Shown in pieces: positions 1 through 9,436 of a stretch of DNA of 53,709 nt. Each line of letters starts with the position of its first letter. The first letter of the stretch is position 1. Where the stretch lies: positions 1 through 53,709 of the forward strand of contig JAKLFB010000041.1 of the NCBI GenBank assembly GCA_022711435.1. Reading direction: 5' to 3'. Position numbers and translations under genes: made by a program. Origin of the DNA: Verrucomicrobiota bacterium (GTDB taxonomy: Bacteria > Verrucomicrobiota > Verrucomicrobiia > Limisphaerales > UBA1319). The notes below the pieces were generated by a model that was given only the letters and a program-made list of their open reading frames with translations, was not told where the DNA came from and did no database searches.

Positions 1-2107
1 TGCAGGCCGCATCCGATGCCAGACCCGCATCCGTGAAATGGGTCGAGACAGCCGTGCCCGCCTCGACGCCGTTGCGAAAGACGCGATAGCCGCTGACGCC
101 AACGTCGTCGATCGAGGCCGGCCATTGAAACGACACGCTGCTGCCTGTCACGTCAGTGATCTCGAGGTTGGATGGAGCGGTGGGCGCCAGAGAATCCGGG
201 GCCCATGAATTCTCGCTGAGATCTCGGATGCGGATGTTCCTGAACCGCGCAACGGCGCCTTGGGGCCACTCGGCAGGGGAGTCATGGACCTGCAGCGCGA
301 TCCTCCCGGTCGCCGAGAGCCGGAGCTGTGTATCCTGGTAATCTTCGATTCGAGCGCCGTTGATCCAGGTGATGATCCGCGGCGGATTATTGGTCACCTG
401 GACGCGAAAGGTGTTCCAGCCAGAGGGATTCCAGATGCTCGGCCAATCGGTGGCGCTGAAGAAGGCTGGGTTTCCCTGGATGGAATTGGTGCCGGTGAGG
501 GTGAAGCTCCACGAGCCGGTGTTGCCGATGCCGGAGAGGTAGATGCCGCCCATGGGATTGCCGGCCTGATAATCGATCGTGACCTGGTATGCTTTCCCAT
601 CAGCCGTCGTCCGCGTGTACAAGCCGGTGTCCACTCCCCAGTCCGGCCAGACCTCGAACGTGACCTCGAAATCGCCGAACGAACGGTCGCTGAGAAGAAG
701 GCCGCCATTGCCGCTGCCGGGCGGGTTCTGCTGGCCGACGATGGCGCCTCCGACGACCTGCCAGAGGCCGCCCGCGCTGTGCCAGCCGGCGAGGTCCACC
801 CCGTTGTCGAGGCGCACGATGGCGTCGTTCCGCCAGTAATCCGCGTGGTAGGTGGCGCCGTCCTTGTTCCAGATCTTGGTGACGATATCGATGTCGCCAT
901 CGCCGTCCACGTCGCCGATGGCGGCGTCGTGCCAGCCGGGATTATCGACCTGGATGACCTGGGGAGTGAAGGCGGGCGGATTGGATCCGGAGCGGATCCA
1001 GATCACGCCGCGTTCTTTGAGGCCGGCGGGTTTCATCGGCAGCTTGTTCCCGCTCATGGGAGACGGGTCCTCCTGCTCGCCGGCGAACACGTCCAGGTCG
1101 CCGTCCAGATCGAAATCCGCAACTCCGAGCGAATGGAACGAGCCAGTCCCGGGGACATTCCCGGGCAAGGTGGGTGGATCGGGCAGCGGGAAGCGGGTCC
1201 AGTTGGTGCCGGCACCCTCGTTGCGCACCCAAAAAACGTGGCCGTACCCGGTGTCGCAATCGCCGTAAACGATGTCCAGGTCGCCGTCGCCATCCATATC
1301 GGCGATCCAGCTTCGGATGCTGGTGCCGTAGGAGGCATTGGGGATCGGCAGGTGCGGCCAGGGGCGTCGCGTCCAGGCTCCCGCTCCGTTGCCCGGATTG
1401 GCATACCAGTAGCCCGCAACGACCAGATCCAGATCGCCATCGCCGTCGAGATCGCCGGCCCCCCGCGGGGTGATGCCGCCGTGATGACCCACGTTTTGGG
1501 CGATGGTGCTCGAAGCCATCGCGAGAGCCGGGTTGAACCACTGAAGCGTGTTGCCATCGAAGGTGACAATGTCCTCCCGGCCGTCGCCACTGATGTCCGC
1601 ATCCAGGATGTCATGGCCGCTGCCCCCGAAGAAATTGGTCTTCCATGCCCCGTCCGGCTCTTGACCCAGCGTGCCCGGATTCTTGAACCAGACGCCGCTG
1701 AAGACCAGGTCCACCCAGCCGTCGCGGTCCACATCGAGCGACGCGCCCCCGAGCGCCTGCGGAAGGCTCTCTGAATCGCTGATGAGGTGTTGGACCCACG
1801 TCGAGTCCGTCCGCCGCTCATACCACCAGAAGCCGTGCACATCGCGCCGGGACAGCGCGCAATCGAGGTCGCCGTCCCCGTCCAGGTCCGCCAGGGGCAG
1901 CCCGCCGGTTCCCCACGAGCTCCCCGGCAGCGGATTGCGGATTGTGAAATGCTGAAAGCGGACCATCCCGTCCGCGGCCCAGCTTGCCGCGCTGGCCGCC
2001 GAGGCGGCCCCCGGAGAGATCAAGGCATGCTCGGATGCCCGCGCGAGCCCTATCGAACCGCACAACCCAAGAACAAACAGTTTCGTCAAGGCATGAAAGT
2101 CCTGCAT
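1..2107 (-). CDS. Secreted FG-GAP/VCBS repeat protein with DUF1080-like and FN3 domains (3' end outside window)
   Basis: At least 702 residues; the reading frame is still open at base 1, so the C-terminus lies beyond the window. An N-terminal signal peptide is visible (LTKLFVLGLCGSIGLARAS). From about residue 65 to 400 there are at least seven calcium-loop repeats of the DxDGDGDxD type (for example DLDGDGDLD, DMDGDGDLDIV, DVDGDGDIDIV), typical of FG-GAP/VCBS beta-propellers. Residues ~460-620 resemble the DUF1080 (3-keto-disaccharide hydrolase-like, laminin-G fold) family: GGLLLSDRSFGDFEVTFEV, then VDTGLYTRT and GGIYLSG. From ~640 a fibronectin III domain begins (APTAPSNLEITDV). The start at 2107 is the first ATG that precedes the signal peptide; no strong ribosome site is seen. 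A role in binding or hydrolysis of extracellular glycans is an inference from the domains. A long open frame on the opposite strand (260-1774) is its shadow. Confidence 0.85.
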   Translation of the reverse strand, partial: MQDFHALTKLFVLGLCGSIGLARASEHALISPGAASAASAASWAADGMVRFQHFTIRNPLPGSSWGTGGLPLADLDGDGDLDCALSRRDVHGFWWYERRTDSTWVQHLISDSESLPQALGGASLDVDRDGWVDLVFSGVWFKNPGTLGQEPDGAWKTNFFGGSGHDILDADISGDGREDIVTFDGNTLQWFNPALAMASSTIAQNVGHHGGITPRGAGDLDGDGDLDLVVAGYWYANPGNGAGAWTRRPWPHLPIPNASYGTSIRSWIADMDGDGDLDIVYGDCDTGYGHVFWVRNEGAGTNWTRFPLPDPPTLPGNVPGTGSFHSLGVADFDLDGDLDVFAGEQEDPSPMSGNKLPMKPAGLKERGVIWIRSGSNPPAFTPQVIQVDNPGWHDAAIGDVDGDGDIDIVTKIWNKDGATYHADYWRNDAIVRLDNGVDLAGWHSAGGLWQVVGGAIVGQQNPPGSGNGGLLLSDRSFGDFEVTFEVWPDWGVDTGLYTRTTADGKAYQVTIDYQAGNPMGGIYLSGIGNTGSWSFTLTGTNSIQGNPAFFSATDWPSIWNPSGWNTFRVQVTNNPPRIITWINGARIEDYQDTQLRLSATGRIALQVHDSPAEWPQGAVARFRNIRIRDLSENSWAPDSLAPTAPSNLEITDVTGSSVSFQWPASIDDVGVSGYRVFRNGVEAGTAVSTHFTDAGLASDAAC

Positions 2108-2234
2108 GGCGAGTTCGATAACTACCGCAAACCCCCCATCCGCACAACGCTTCAATTCCGTCCAGGAAAAGGAGTTCTTCCTGATCACGACGATCAACGT
2201 GCAATAGGGACAAACCTGGAGGAAGAATGGAAAT

Positions 2235-2921
2235 GTCAATTATTTAGATGCGACCCCATTGCAATTCGGTCCTGAGCTCGATGTACCCGGCGCTGGCGGA
2301 AATCTGCGCTTCAGCAGGAGCAAAAATGGAGCGCCGTCATGGCGGCGGTGGCTGAGCGGCCTTGGAATCGCACTTCAGGGAAAATCAAGAGCGGCAGATT
2401 ATAAAAAACCTGCACGTGAAGACTCAATCCCATTTGACGGCGCTCCTCGGTGTCCTGGCGATCAATGCGGCCCTGCTGTTTCTGAGAGGCGGCGTTCCCG
2501 CCCAAGCCGGTCCGCCGGCGCCTGGCGCCTTAAGCCACCCCGGGGCTGCGATGTCTGCAGCCGAGTCGCAGCTCAGCCGCCCGGCTCCGTCCCGAGCGGA
2601 AGCCGCGCCTCCACGGCCGGCAGGGATGCCTGCCGCTGCCCGGTTGACCGTGGGCGGGGATGACCCCTATGTTTTTGCGCTGGCGATGTCGGGCACGAAT
2701 CTTTACGCAGGGGGCTCGTTTAACGGGGCGGGCGGCAGCCCCGCCAACTACCTGGCTCGCTGGGACGGGAGCAGCTGGTCGACGGTGGGCGGAGGCGTGA
2801 ACTACCATGTCCGCGCGTTGTGGGCGTCGGGCAGCCGGCTTTATGTGGGCGGCGGCGCACGCCTGGTGGAAGACGGACGGCCCTTGGTTGAGGCCAATGG
2901 GGTCGCATCTAAATAATTGAC
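2235..2921. repeat. Perfect 27-bp inverted repeat pair flanking a 633-bp segment
   Basis: Bases 2235-2261 (core CAATTATTTAGATGCGACC) and 2895-2921 are exact reverse complements over 27 bp; the match stops at both ends. The right arm contains the TAA that ends the truncated propeller gene inside the segment. No transposase is enclosed. The arrangement fits a small insertion or inversion bounded by copies of a dispersed repeat; which of these is unknown. Confidence 0.85.
2416..2916 (+). pseudogene. Truncated N-terminal fragment of a secreted beta-propeller protein
   Basis: The frame opens with a GTG at 2416 and a good signal peptide (LTALLGVLAINAALLFLRGG), followed by a Pro/Ala-rich linker. 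Then come one and a half blades of a repeat seen in PVC and other environmental surface proteins: YVFALAMSGTNLYAGGSFNG, ARWDGSSWSTVGGGVN, VRALWASGSRLYVGG. Such proteins normally carry many blades; here the frame ends abruptly at TAA (2914-2916) inside the right 27-bp inverted repeat, so the 3' part is missing. An upstream in-frame ATG at 2362 would add 18 residues with no signal-like character. Probably a decayed fragment, though a short secreted product cannot be ruled out. Confidence 0.6.
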
Positions 2922-3041
2922 TCGATGAATAGTCTCAATTCTTCGGCGTAAAATGCCAGCCCGCTCATCGGCCTTTTCGGGCGCCCCCGTTGGTTCCCAA
3001 TGGCGGAGAGGGAGAACTGCAGACGGCCACCGGAGGCAATT

Positions 3042-3288
3042 CCCTCCCCCCGCGAGGATCGAGCGGGGGGAGGGCACAGGGAGAGCGTTGCTGACAAACG
3101 ACTTGTCACGCATCGGGGCCATGAACCGTGTTGGAGCGCGGGCTTTAGCCCGCTGTCGCGTGTTCAGCCTGTCGCGTGTTGCAGCGGCCTGAAGGCCGCG
3201 CTCCGGCAGGGCAGGTTCATGGGGAGGGTTCCAAAACAGATCGACCACCTCTCCCCGTCCCTCCCCTCCACTGGCGCGGAGGGGAGGG
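3042..3288. repeat. Cluster of perfect hairpins (REP-like) in a gene-free interval
   Basis: Bases 2922-3451 contain no convincing gene. Within them are: a 12-bp perfect stem at 3042-3053/3063-3074 (CCCTCCCCCCGC), GCGGGCT/AGCCCGC at 3138-3153, GCGGCCT/AGGCCGC at 3184-3199, an outer pair GGAGCGCGG/CCGCGCTCC at 3133-3141 and 3196-3204 enclosing both, and an 11-bp stem at 3259-3269/3278-3288 (CCCTCCCCTCC). These look like intergenic palindromic repeats. None is followed by a T-tract. Confidence 0.7.
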
Positions 3289-3451
3289 AGAAGACGAACT
3301 GCGGACGATCACCACAATGTGACCGGACGCACCAAGCGTTGAGGAATTTTGTCCTACACCCCTCGGTTCGGCCTCCTCAAAATTCCCTTTTCATTCCATT
3401 GGAAGCGGGTCAAAATGAAGCCACGGTCTGAATTGAACGCAACGCAATTAC

Positions 3452-6400
3452 ATGTCGCAAACTATGCAGACAAATCCAATTATCAAGAGGACTTTGCTGG
3501 GTCTGGGCCTGGCGGCAGCGCTGGGCGCGACGGCCCGAGCTGACTTCGATCCGATCCCCCTGACACCGGAGAGCTTTTCCCACGACGTGGTTGTGGAAAA
3601 GGCGGCCCCGACGCCTTTGAACGCTTACGCCACCGCCACCATGGACGGCGGCACCAACAACAATGCCTGGGTCTGGTTCGAGCAAGGCTACCTGCCCTCG
3701 CTGCCTACGGCCGGTCTGCCCGAGCAAGGGACCACCTTCACCGCTGTCAGCGACGTCGCCCACGTGTTCAAGATGGCGTCCGATTACACGGCGAACAACG
3801 CGCTTCTCGTCTACAGCAACGCATTGCCCACGGCAAAGCTGACGTTTACGGCCCCCGGCGCATATTACCAGCTATCCGCGCTCGTCGCATCGGGAGGCGG
3901 CGCCGTGCCCAACCTGGCCTACACGATTCACTACCAGAACGGAGCCACGGAGATCGGCTCGATCCAATCCCCCGATTGGTTCAACTCGCCCCCGGAAATC
4001 GCCTGGAACGCCGCCGGCCGCCTCAACTTCGATAACGGCCAGGTCGGCAGTCTGCGGACCCTCGATCCGAAGCTGTTCTACGCGGATATTTATCTGATGG
4101 ACGCCAGCACGCCTGTCACGGGCATCACCTTCGCCTCCACCAATGGCTTTCGAGCCGCTGTCTTCGGCATCAGCGGCTGGACATCAATCGACGGATGCAA
4201 GCCCATCGACCTGGCCGGGTTCAACCGCGACATGATCGTCGAGAAAACCGCTCCGGTGACCGGCACCCTGCAGAGCCGGATCAACACGGCGATGGACAGC
4301 GGGTATGCAACGGTCACGGGCAACACCTGGTACGAGGTTGGATTCAATCCCGTTGCGCCTGCGACTGGCCTGCCGGCTGCAGGTTCCACTCTTGTCGTCG
4401 GCGGCACCAACACCTTCGTGATGCCGGCATCCTACACCACCAACAACGCCCTCTTCATCGCCGCGGCCGGCGGCTTCACCTCCGGAACGCTGACCCTCGA
4501 TGCGCCCGCGGCTTACACAGGCATATCGTTCCTGACAGCGGCTGGAAACGGGCCCCTGGTCGCCACCGTCACCGTCACTCACAACGACGCGACCACCGAG
4601 GAATTCTCGTTGAGCATACCCGACTGGTTCAATCAGCCCAACGAGGCGTATATCGCTGCCGGCCGTGTCAACCCGGTCGACATGACCTTCAACAATGTCA
4701 ACTCGACGAATCCGCGGCTCTTCGCCGTGAATATCGCTCCCGCCTTCTCGACGCCCATCACCCAGATCGCGTTTGTTTACAGCAGCGGCGGGCGCGCCCC
4801 GATCTTCGCCGTGAGCGGCCAGACGACCGCCGGCGGCGCGTTCAATCCCGTTGCCGTCAGCGGGTTCAATGCCGATGTCGTCGTCGAGGCGAATCCGCCC
4901 TGGCCGCCGCGCGGCCTCCAGGCCTACACGACCGCCAGCATGGACGGCGGCGTGGGCAACACCGGCAACACATGGGTCGAGCGGGGCATCTATCCTCAAT
5001 TCCCCGAATGCGGTCTGCCTCCCGCAGGCACGATCATCACCAGCCTGGACAAGAGCGATCATCACTACCAATTGCCCGCCACCTACACCGGCAATAATGC
5101 CGCATTCGTCGACTCGGTGCGGAGCAACATCAACCTGACCCTGGCCGAGCCGAAGGCCTACTCGGCGCTCTCGTTCCTGAGCGCCACCGCGAACAACAGC
5201 GTCACCAACGAGGTGGTCATCCAGTTCCAGGACGGCACCAGCGAGACCAACACCTTCACCTCGCGCGATTGGTTCAACAACTCGCCCTACGCGTACACTG
5301 CTCGCGGACGAGTGAACCTGATCAACGGCACCATCAACAACGCGCACACGACCAACCCGCGCCTCTACGAGGCCGAGTTCCCGCTGATGAATCATGTCAG
5401 CCCCGTCACCAATATCGTCCTCAAGTTCCTCGGCGCCTTTAACCCCACCACGGGGCGCATGGTGGTCCTGGCCGTCAGCGCGACGGCGGGCGCGGTTCGG
5501 CCCATCATCCGGACCGTTCCGAGCACCATGCTGGTCCTCGAAGGCCCGCAGGTGTTTTCCGCCGCCATGGGCGGCGGCGACGAGCCGATCTCGTATCAAT
5601 GGTACCGCGGCACGGGCGGCGCGTTCGCGCCGATTGCCAACGGCGGGGCCGTCTCCGGCGCCAACACGACCGATCTGACTTACAGTCCCATGCTGTGGAG
5701 CGACGGCGGCGATTTCTACATGGTCGCCTCGAACGTCGCCGGATCCTCGACCAGCGCGGTATTCACGGTGACCCTGCGTTCCGGGTTGGCGGACGTCACC
5801 CAGCCGGGCGACTCGATCTCGATCTATCAGCCCAATGGCGGGGATGTGCCGCCCGCCAACGAGAACGTCGAGCACTCGATCGACAACCTGATGGCGAAGT
5901 ACCTCAATCGCGGCGGCGGTGAGAGCCCGTTCGTCGGGCCCGCCGGCTTCGTCGTGACTCCGTCCATGGGCGGCTCGATCGTCAGCGTCCTCCGGTTCTA
6001 CACGGCCAACGACGCCGAGACCCGCGATCCCGTCAATTACCTTTTTGAAGGATCGAGAGACGGCGGCGGCACTTACACGACAATTGCCACCGGCTCGCTC
6101 GCCTTGCCGGCTGCACGCAATGCGACAGCCGCCGACGTTGTGAATCCGTTGACCCAGAATCTTCAGGAGGTCCGCATCTCGAACACGAGCGGCTACACCA
6201 CCTACCGGATGAGCTTCTCGAGCGTCAAAGGCGCCACGGAGACCTTGACGCAGATCGGCGAGGTCGAGCTTCTGGGCGTGGCGGATCCCAACTCGGCGCC
6301 CACGGTTGTTTCGGCGCCTGTCAACACAGTGGCGAACGAGGGCGGCACTGCCACGTTCTCGGTAACGGCGGTCGGGCCAGGCACGCTCGGCTACCAATGG

Positions 6401-7684
6401 TACGACGTGACCTGGGGTGATCCAGGGACTCCTGTCGCGGGCCAGAACGGGCCCACCATGGTCCTCTCGGCCATCACTGCGGCCATGAACGGCAATCTGT
6501 ATCGCGTCGTGGTGAGCAACGAGTTCGGGGCCGTCACCGGCCCGGCCATCGCCAATCCGGCTGCGCAGTTAGCCGTCAACAGCGGGCCGCCGATGGTCGT
6601 GACGGACATCGATCTCGAGGGCGTGGTCTATGCCGGGCGCACTTACGTGCTGTCGGTTCCTGTCATCGGGACTGAGCCGATCACTTATCGGTGGCAAAAG
6701 AACGGCATCAACCTCGCCGACACGGATCGGATCACCGGATCTCAGAGCAACGTGCTGACCATCGTCAACGCCCAAGCTGAGGATGCGGGCAATTATCAAC
6801 TGGCCACGATCCAGAATATGTACGGCAACGCCCAGACCTCGATCCAGGCCCTCACGGTCCAGACAGTGGCGGCGCTGACACCATACGGCGCGGGCTGGGC
6901 TCTCGGTGGAGCCCCCTCTCCGGCGACCGTCACCGATGGCGTTCTCGAGCTGAGCGCTGGCGTGGGCAGCACGGCCCGGAGCGCCTGGTACAAGCATCAG
7001 CTCTACGTCGGAGCCTTCAAAGCATCGTTCACTTATCAAGATGTTGGCGGGGCCGGCGCGGATGGTATCGCGTTCGTCGTGCAGCGCGATCCTCGAGGGA
7101 CAACCGCGCTGGGCGCCAATGGCGGCAGCCTTGGATACTCGGGAATCACGCCCAGCGCTGCGCTCCAGATCAACATCTATGCCAACAACACCCCCGGGAT
7201 CGCGTTCCACACCAATGGCGCAACCGGTACCTACACCGCCACCGGGCCGGTCAACGTTGCCAGTGGAGACCCGATCAAGGTGACCATGATCTACCTGGAT
7301 GGCGTCGCACATGTCACCCTCAGCAATACGGTGAACGCGGCCACCTACACCGTGGATCTTCCCGTGGGTGACTTCCCCGAAATGCTGGGAGGCGATCTCG
7401 CCTGGGTCGGCTTCACCGGGGCCACCGGCGGCACTTCCTCGACGCAGCATGTCACCGAGTTCCAATACATCCCGCTGCCGACGCTGGCGGCCGAGAGGGC
7501 GGGCGGCCAGGTCGTCCTGTCATGGCCTGCAGCGATTCCCGGCTACAAGGTCCAGGCTGCCACCAGCCTCAACCCGGCCGACTGGGCTGACGCAGGGTTG
7601 ACCGAGATCCTCGTCGATGGCCAATACCAGGCCACCACATCCGTCGGCACCGGCAACCGGTTCTACCGCCTGGCGATGCCGTAG
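3452..7684 (+). CDS. Giant secreted surface protein: three tandem ~215-aa modules, Ig-like domains, L-type lectin-like domain
   Basis: 1410 residues. A signal peptide (IKRTLLGLGLAAALGATARA) is followed by three tandem copies of an unassigned ~215-aa module starting near residues 40, 255 and 470. Each opens with F..D..VE, then MD.G, TW.E.G and GLP..G, and later carries DWFN and a 'R(V/L)N...LF' stretch. Ig-like regions follow (~680-770, 945-1030, 1050-1125: YQWY, ITYRWQKNG, EDAGNYQL), with a discoidin-like part at ~790-940. Residues ~1140-1330 resemble a legume-lectin/LamG fold (GADGIAFVVQRDP, LQINIYAN). The C-terminus has the domain shared by other exported proteins here (VVLSWPAAIPGYKVQAA ... 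NRFYRLAMP). The ATG at 3465 is an alternative start; neither has a strong ribosome site. Likely cell-surface adhesion or glycan binding (inference). Confidence 0.85.
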   Translation: MSQTMQTNPIIKRTLLGLGLAAALGATARADFDPIPLTPESFSHDVVVEKAAPTPLNAYATATMDGGTNNNAWVWFEQGYLPSLPTAGLPEQGTTFTAVSDVAHVFKMASDYTANNALLVYSNALPTAKLTFTAPGAYYQLSALVASGGGAVPNLAYTIHYQNGATEIGSIQSPDWFNSPPEIAWNAAGRLNFDNGQVGSLRTLDPKLFYADIYLMDASTPVTGITFASTNGFRAAVFGISGWTSIDGCKPIDLAGFNRDMIVEKTAPVTGTLQSRINTAMDSGYATVTGNTWYEVGFNPVAPATGLPAAGSTLVVGGTNTFVMPASYTTNNALFIAAAGGFTSGTLTLDAPAAYTGISFLTAAGNGPLVATVTVTHNDATTEEFSLSIPDWFNQPNEAYIAAGRVNPVDMTFNNVNSTNPRLFAVNIAPAFSTPITQIAFVYSSGGRAPIFAVSGQTTAGGAFNPVAVSGFNADVVVEANPPWPPRGLQAYTTASMDGGVGNTGNTWVERGIYPQFPECGLPPAGTIITSLDKSDHHYQLPATYTGNNAAFVDSVRSNINLTLAEPKAYSALSFLSATANNSVTNEVVIQFQDGTSETNTFTSRDWFNNSPYAYTARGRVNLINGTINNAHTTNPRLYEAEFPLMNHVSPVTNIVLKFLGAFNPTTGRMVVLAVSATAGAVRPIIRTVPSTMLVLEGPQVFSAAMGGGDEPISYQWYRGTGGAFAPIANGGAVSGANTTDLTYSPMLWSDGGDFYMVASNVAGSSTSAVFTVTLRSGLADVTQPGDSISIYQPNGGDVPPANENVEHSIDNLMAKYLNRGGGESPFVGPAGFVVTPSMGGSIVSVLRFYTANDAETRDPVNYLFEGSRDGGGTYTTIATGSLALPAARNATAADVVNPLTQNLQEVRISNTSGYTTYRMSFSSVKGATETLTQIGEVELLGVADPNSAPTVVSAPVNTVANEGGTATFSVTAVGPGTLGYQWYDVTWGDPGTPVAGQNGPTMVLSAITAAMNGNLYRVVVSNEFGAVTGPAIANPAAQLAVNSGPPMVVTDIDLEGVVYAGRTYVLSVPVIGTEPITYRWQKNGINLADTDRITGSQSNVLTIVNAQAEDAGNYQLATIQNMYGNAQTSIQALTVQTVAALTPYGAGWALGGAPSPATVTDGVLELSAGVGSTARSAWYKHQLYVGAFKASFTYQDVGGAGADGIAFVVQRDPRGTTALGANGGSLGYSGITPSAALQINIYANNTPGIAFHTNGATGTYTATGPVNVASGDPIKVTMIYLDGVAHVTLSNTVNAATYTVDLPVGDFPEMLGGDLAWVGFTGATGGTSSTQHVTEFQYIPLPTLAAERAGGQVVLSWPAAIPGYKVQAATSLNPADWADAGLTEILVDGQYQATTSVGTGNRFYRLAMP

Positions 7685-7714
7685 CACACGGATCATCATC
7701 TGAAATCACACAAA

Positions 7715-7739
7715 GGCCGGGCTCGGGCCCGGCCTTTTT
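7715..7739 (+). terminator. Rho-independent terminator
   Basis: GGCCGGG (7715-7721), a 6-nt loop, CCCGGCC (7728-7734), then five T. It lies 30 bp after the stop of the 1410-aa protein, with AAA before the stem, so it may act in both directions. Confidence 0.9.
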
Positions 7740-7832
7740 CATTTGGTGCGCCTGGATCCGCGACGCCGATCCACCGCCGCCTCCGAAAGCCTTGACCTCA
7801 AGTCGGCAAAATGGTTTTTCAAGGATCGTCAT

Positions 7833-9152
7833 ATGCCTGCACACCGCATCGGTACTGGCGCGCGGCTGACCCGCCGCGCGATGCTTCGCGACACCGCCTT
7901 GGCCGGCTTCGGGATCTGGACGCTTTCCCGTCACGCCGGCGGGGCGCAGATCCCATCCCCCAACGAGAGGCTATCCATCGCCTGCATCGGCGTCGGAGGC
8001 CGCGGCGCCCACAACCTGGCCGATTGTTCCGGCGAGCAGATTGTGGCGCTCTGCGACGTGGACCAGCGCAGGGCCGCCGCCGCCGGCCAGAAATTCCCCC
8101 AGGCGAGGCATTACCGCGATTTTCGCAAGATGCTCGACGAGATGGACCGGGAGATCGATGCGGTGGTCGTCTCCACGCCGGATCACATCCACGCCCCCGC
8201 CGCCGTGCTGGCCATGAAGATGGGCAAGCATTGCTACTGCGAGAAGCCGCTGGCCCACACAGTGGCCGAGGTGCGGATGATGACGGAGCTGGCCCGCAGG
8301 AAGGGATTGGCCACGCAGATGGGCACGCAGATTCACGCCGGCGCCAATTACCGCCGCGTGGTCGAGCTCGTGCAATCGGGCGCGATCGGGCCGGTGGCCG
8401 AAGTCCATGTCTGGCACCCGGTCCGCTACGAGGGCGGCGGCCGCCCGACGGATACCCCGCCGGCTCCCGCGGAACTCGACTGGGACCTCTGGCTGGGTCC
8501 AGCCCCCGTCCGCCCTTATCATCCGTGCTACGTGCCGGGGGCATGGCGCGGCTGGTGGGATTTCGGCAATGGAGGATTGGGCGACTTTGGCTGCCACTAC
8601 ATGGATCTGCCATTCTGGGCGTTGCGGCTGCGGCATCCCTCGACCATCGAGGCTGAAGGCCCTCGAGTGCATCCGGAGCGGACGTCGTCCGGCCTGATCG
8701 TCCGGTACGAATTCCCCGCGCGCGACGCCCTGCCGGCCGTCCGCATGACGTGGTATGACGGAGGCAGACGGCCGGATTTCCTGTCGGATCGCAAGATCCC
8801 CGAGTGGGGCGCCGCCGTGCTGTTCATCGGCTCCAAGGGCATGCTGATCGCCGACTACGACCGGCACAGGCTCTTGCCCGAGGACCAGTTCGCGGGATTC
8901 CAGCGGCCTGATCCGACGATCCCCGACTCGATCGGCCATCACGCGGAGTGGATCCGCGCATGCAAGACGGGCGCGCCCACGACATGCAACTTCGATTACT
9001 CAGGCGCCCTCGCCGAGACCGTCCTGCTCGGCAACGCGGCTCATCGAGTGGGGAAAAAGCTTCGATGGGATCCTGCGCGGCTCGAGGCCGCAGGCTGCCC
9101 CGAGGCGGATGCCTTCCTCCACAAGGCCTACCGCAAGGGATGGGAATTGTGA
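7833..9152 (+). CDS. Gfo/Idh/MocA family oxidoreductase, Tat-exported
   Basis: 439 residues from the ATG at 7833, which has AAGGA seven bases upstream; an upstream in-frame ATG (7743) is less likely. A twin-arginine signal (LTRRAMLRDTALAGFG, RR at 14-15) predicts export by Tat. The Rossmann NAD(P) site is GVGGRG (53-58), and the family EKP motif is at 137-139. The C-terminal half has the GFO_IDH_MocA C-domain pattern (GGGLGDFGCHYMDLP-like, WDLWLGP). Family members oxidise or reduce sugars and sugar-like substrates; the substrate is unknown. In Verrucomicrobiota and Planctomycetota such Tat-linked copies are abundant in sugar degradation clusters. A MITE lies 12 bp after the stop. Confidence 0.92.
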   Translation: MPAHRIGTGARLTRRAMLRDTALAGFGIWTLSRHAGGAQIPSPNERLSIACIGVGGRGAHNLADCSGEQIVALCDVDQRRAAAAGQKFPQARHYRDFRKMLDEMDREIDAVVVSTPDHIHAPAAVLAMKMGKHCYCEKPLAHTVAEVRMMTELARRKGLATQMGTQIHAGANYRRVVELVQSGAIGPVAEVHVWHPVRYEGGGRPTDTPPAPAELDWDLWLGPAPVRPYHPCYVPGAWRGWWDFGNGGLGDFGCHYMDLPFWALRLRHPSTIEAEGPRVHPERTSSGLIVRYEFPARDALPAVRMTWYDGGRRPDFLSDRKIPEWGAAVLFIGSKGMLIADYDRHRLLPEDQFAGFQRPDPTIPDSIGHHAEWIRACKTGAPTTCNFDYSGALAETVLLGNAAHRVGKKLRWDPARLEAAGCPEADAFLHKAYRKGWEL

Positions 9153-9164
9153 GACGGAGCCTTA

Positions 9165-9436
9165 GGGTCTGTGCAAAAATTACTTCCGATTTTGGCGGGA
9201 GCGCCGCCGGGCCAGATGCGAGGCGCAAGGGAGGGAGTGTATCCCCTGCGATACTCGACCGACCGAGCAACGAAGCAGATGGCCCGGCGCCGCCCCGCCC
9301 CTGCGGGCTGGGGGCCTTGGGCGCGCTGGCTGTGTTGCTCCTCGCTCACAGACCGCGCGGGTATGCTCGCTCGTCGCGCCTTGCCAGCCCGCCCAATGCC
9401 CTCCAGCAAAATCGGAATTAATTTTTGCGCAGACCC
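9165..9436 (+). mobile_element. MITE-like element, full copy 1 (272 bp)
   Basis: Terminal inverted repeats GGGTCTGTGCAAAAATTA (left) and its complement with one mismatch (right), followed inward by a second matching block CCGATTTT. Flanked on both sides by TTA (9162-9164 and 9437-9439), a 3-bp target duplication. There is no transposase. The right TTA doubles, on the minus strand, as the TAA stop of the HEAT-repeat gene. Nearly identical to the copy at 14055-14327. Confidence 0.88.

Noticed and set aside
260..1774. Long plus-strand open frame (504 codons)
   Set aside because: It is antisense to the FG-GAP repeat gene, whose frame shows clear domain motifs; the plus-strand translation has none.
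4184..6397. Long minus-strand open frame (737 codons) inside the 1410-aa gene
   Set aside because: Shadow frame in GC-rich DNA; Arg/Gly/Val-rich translation without domains.
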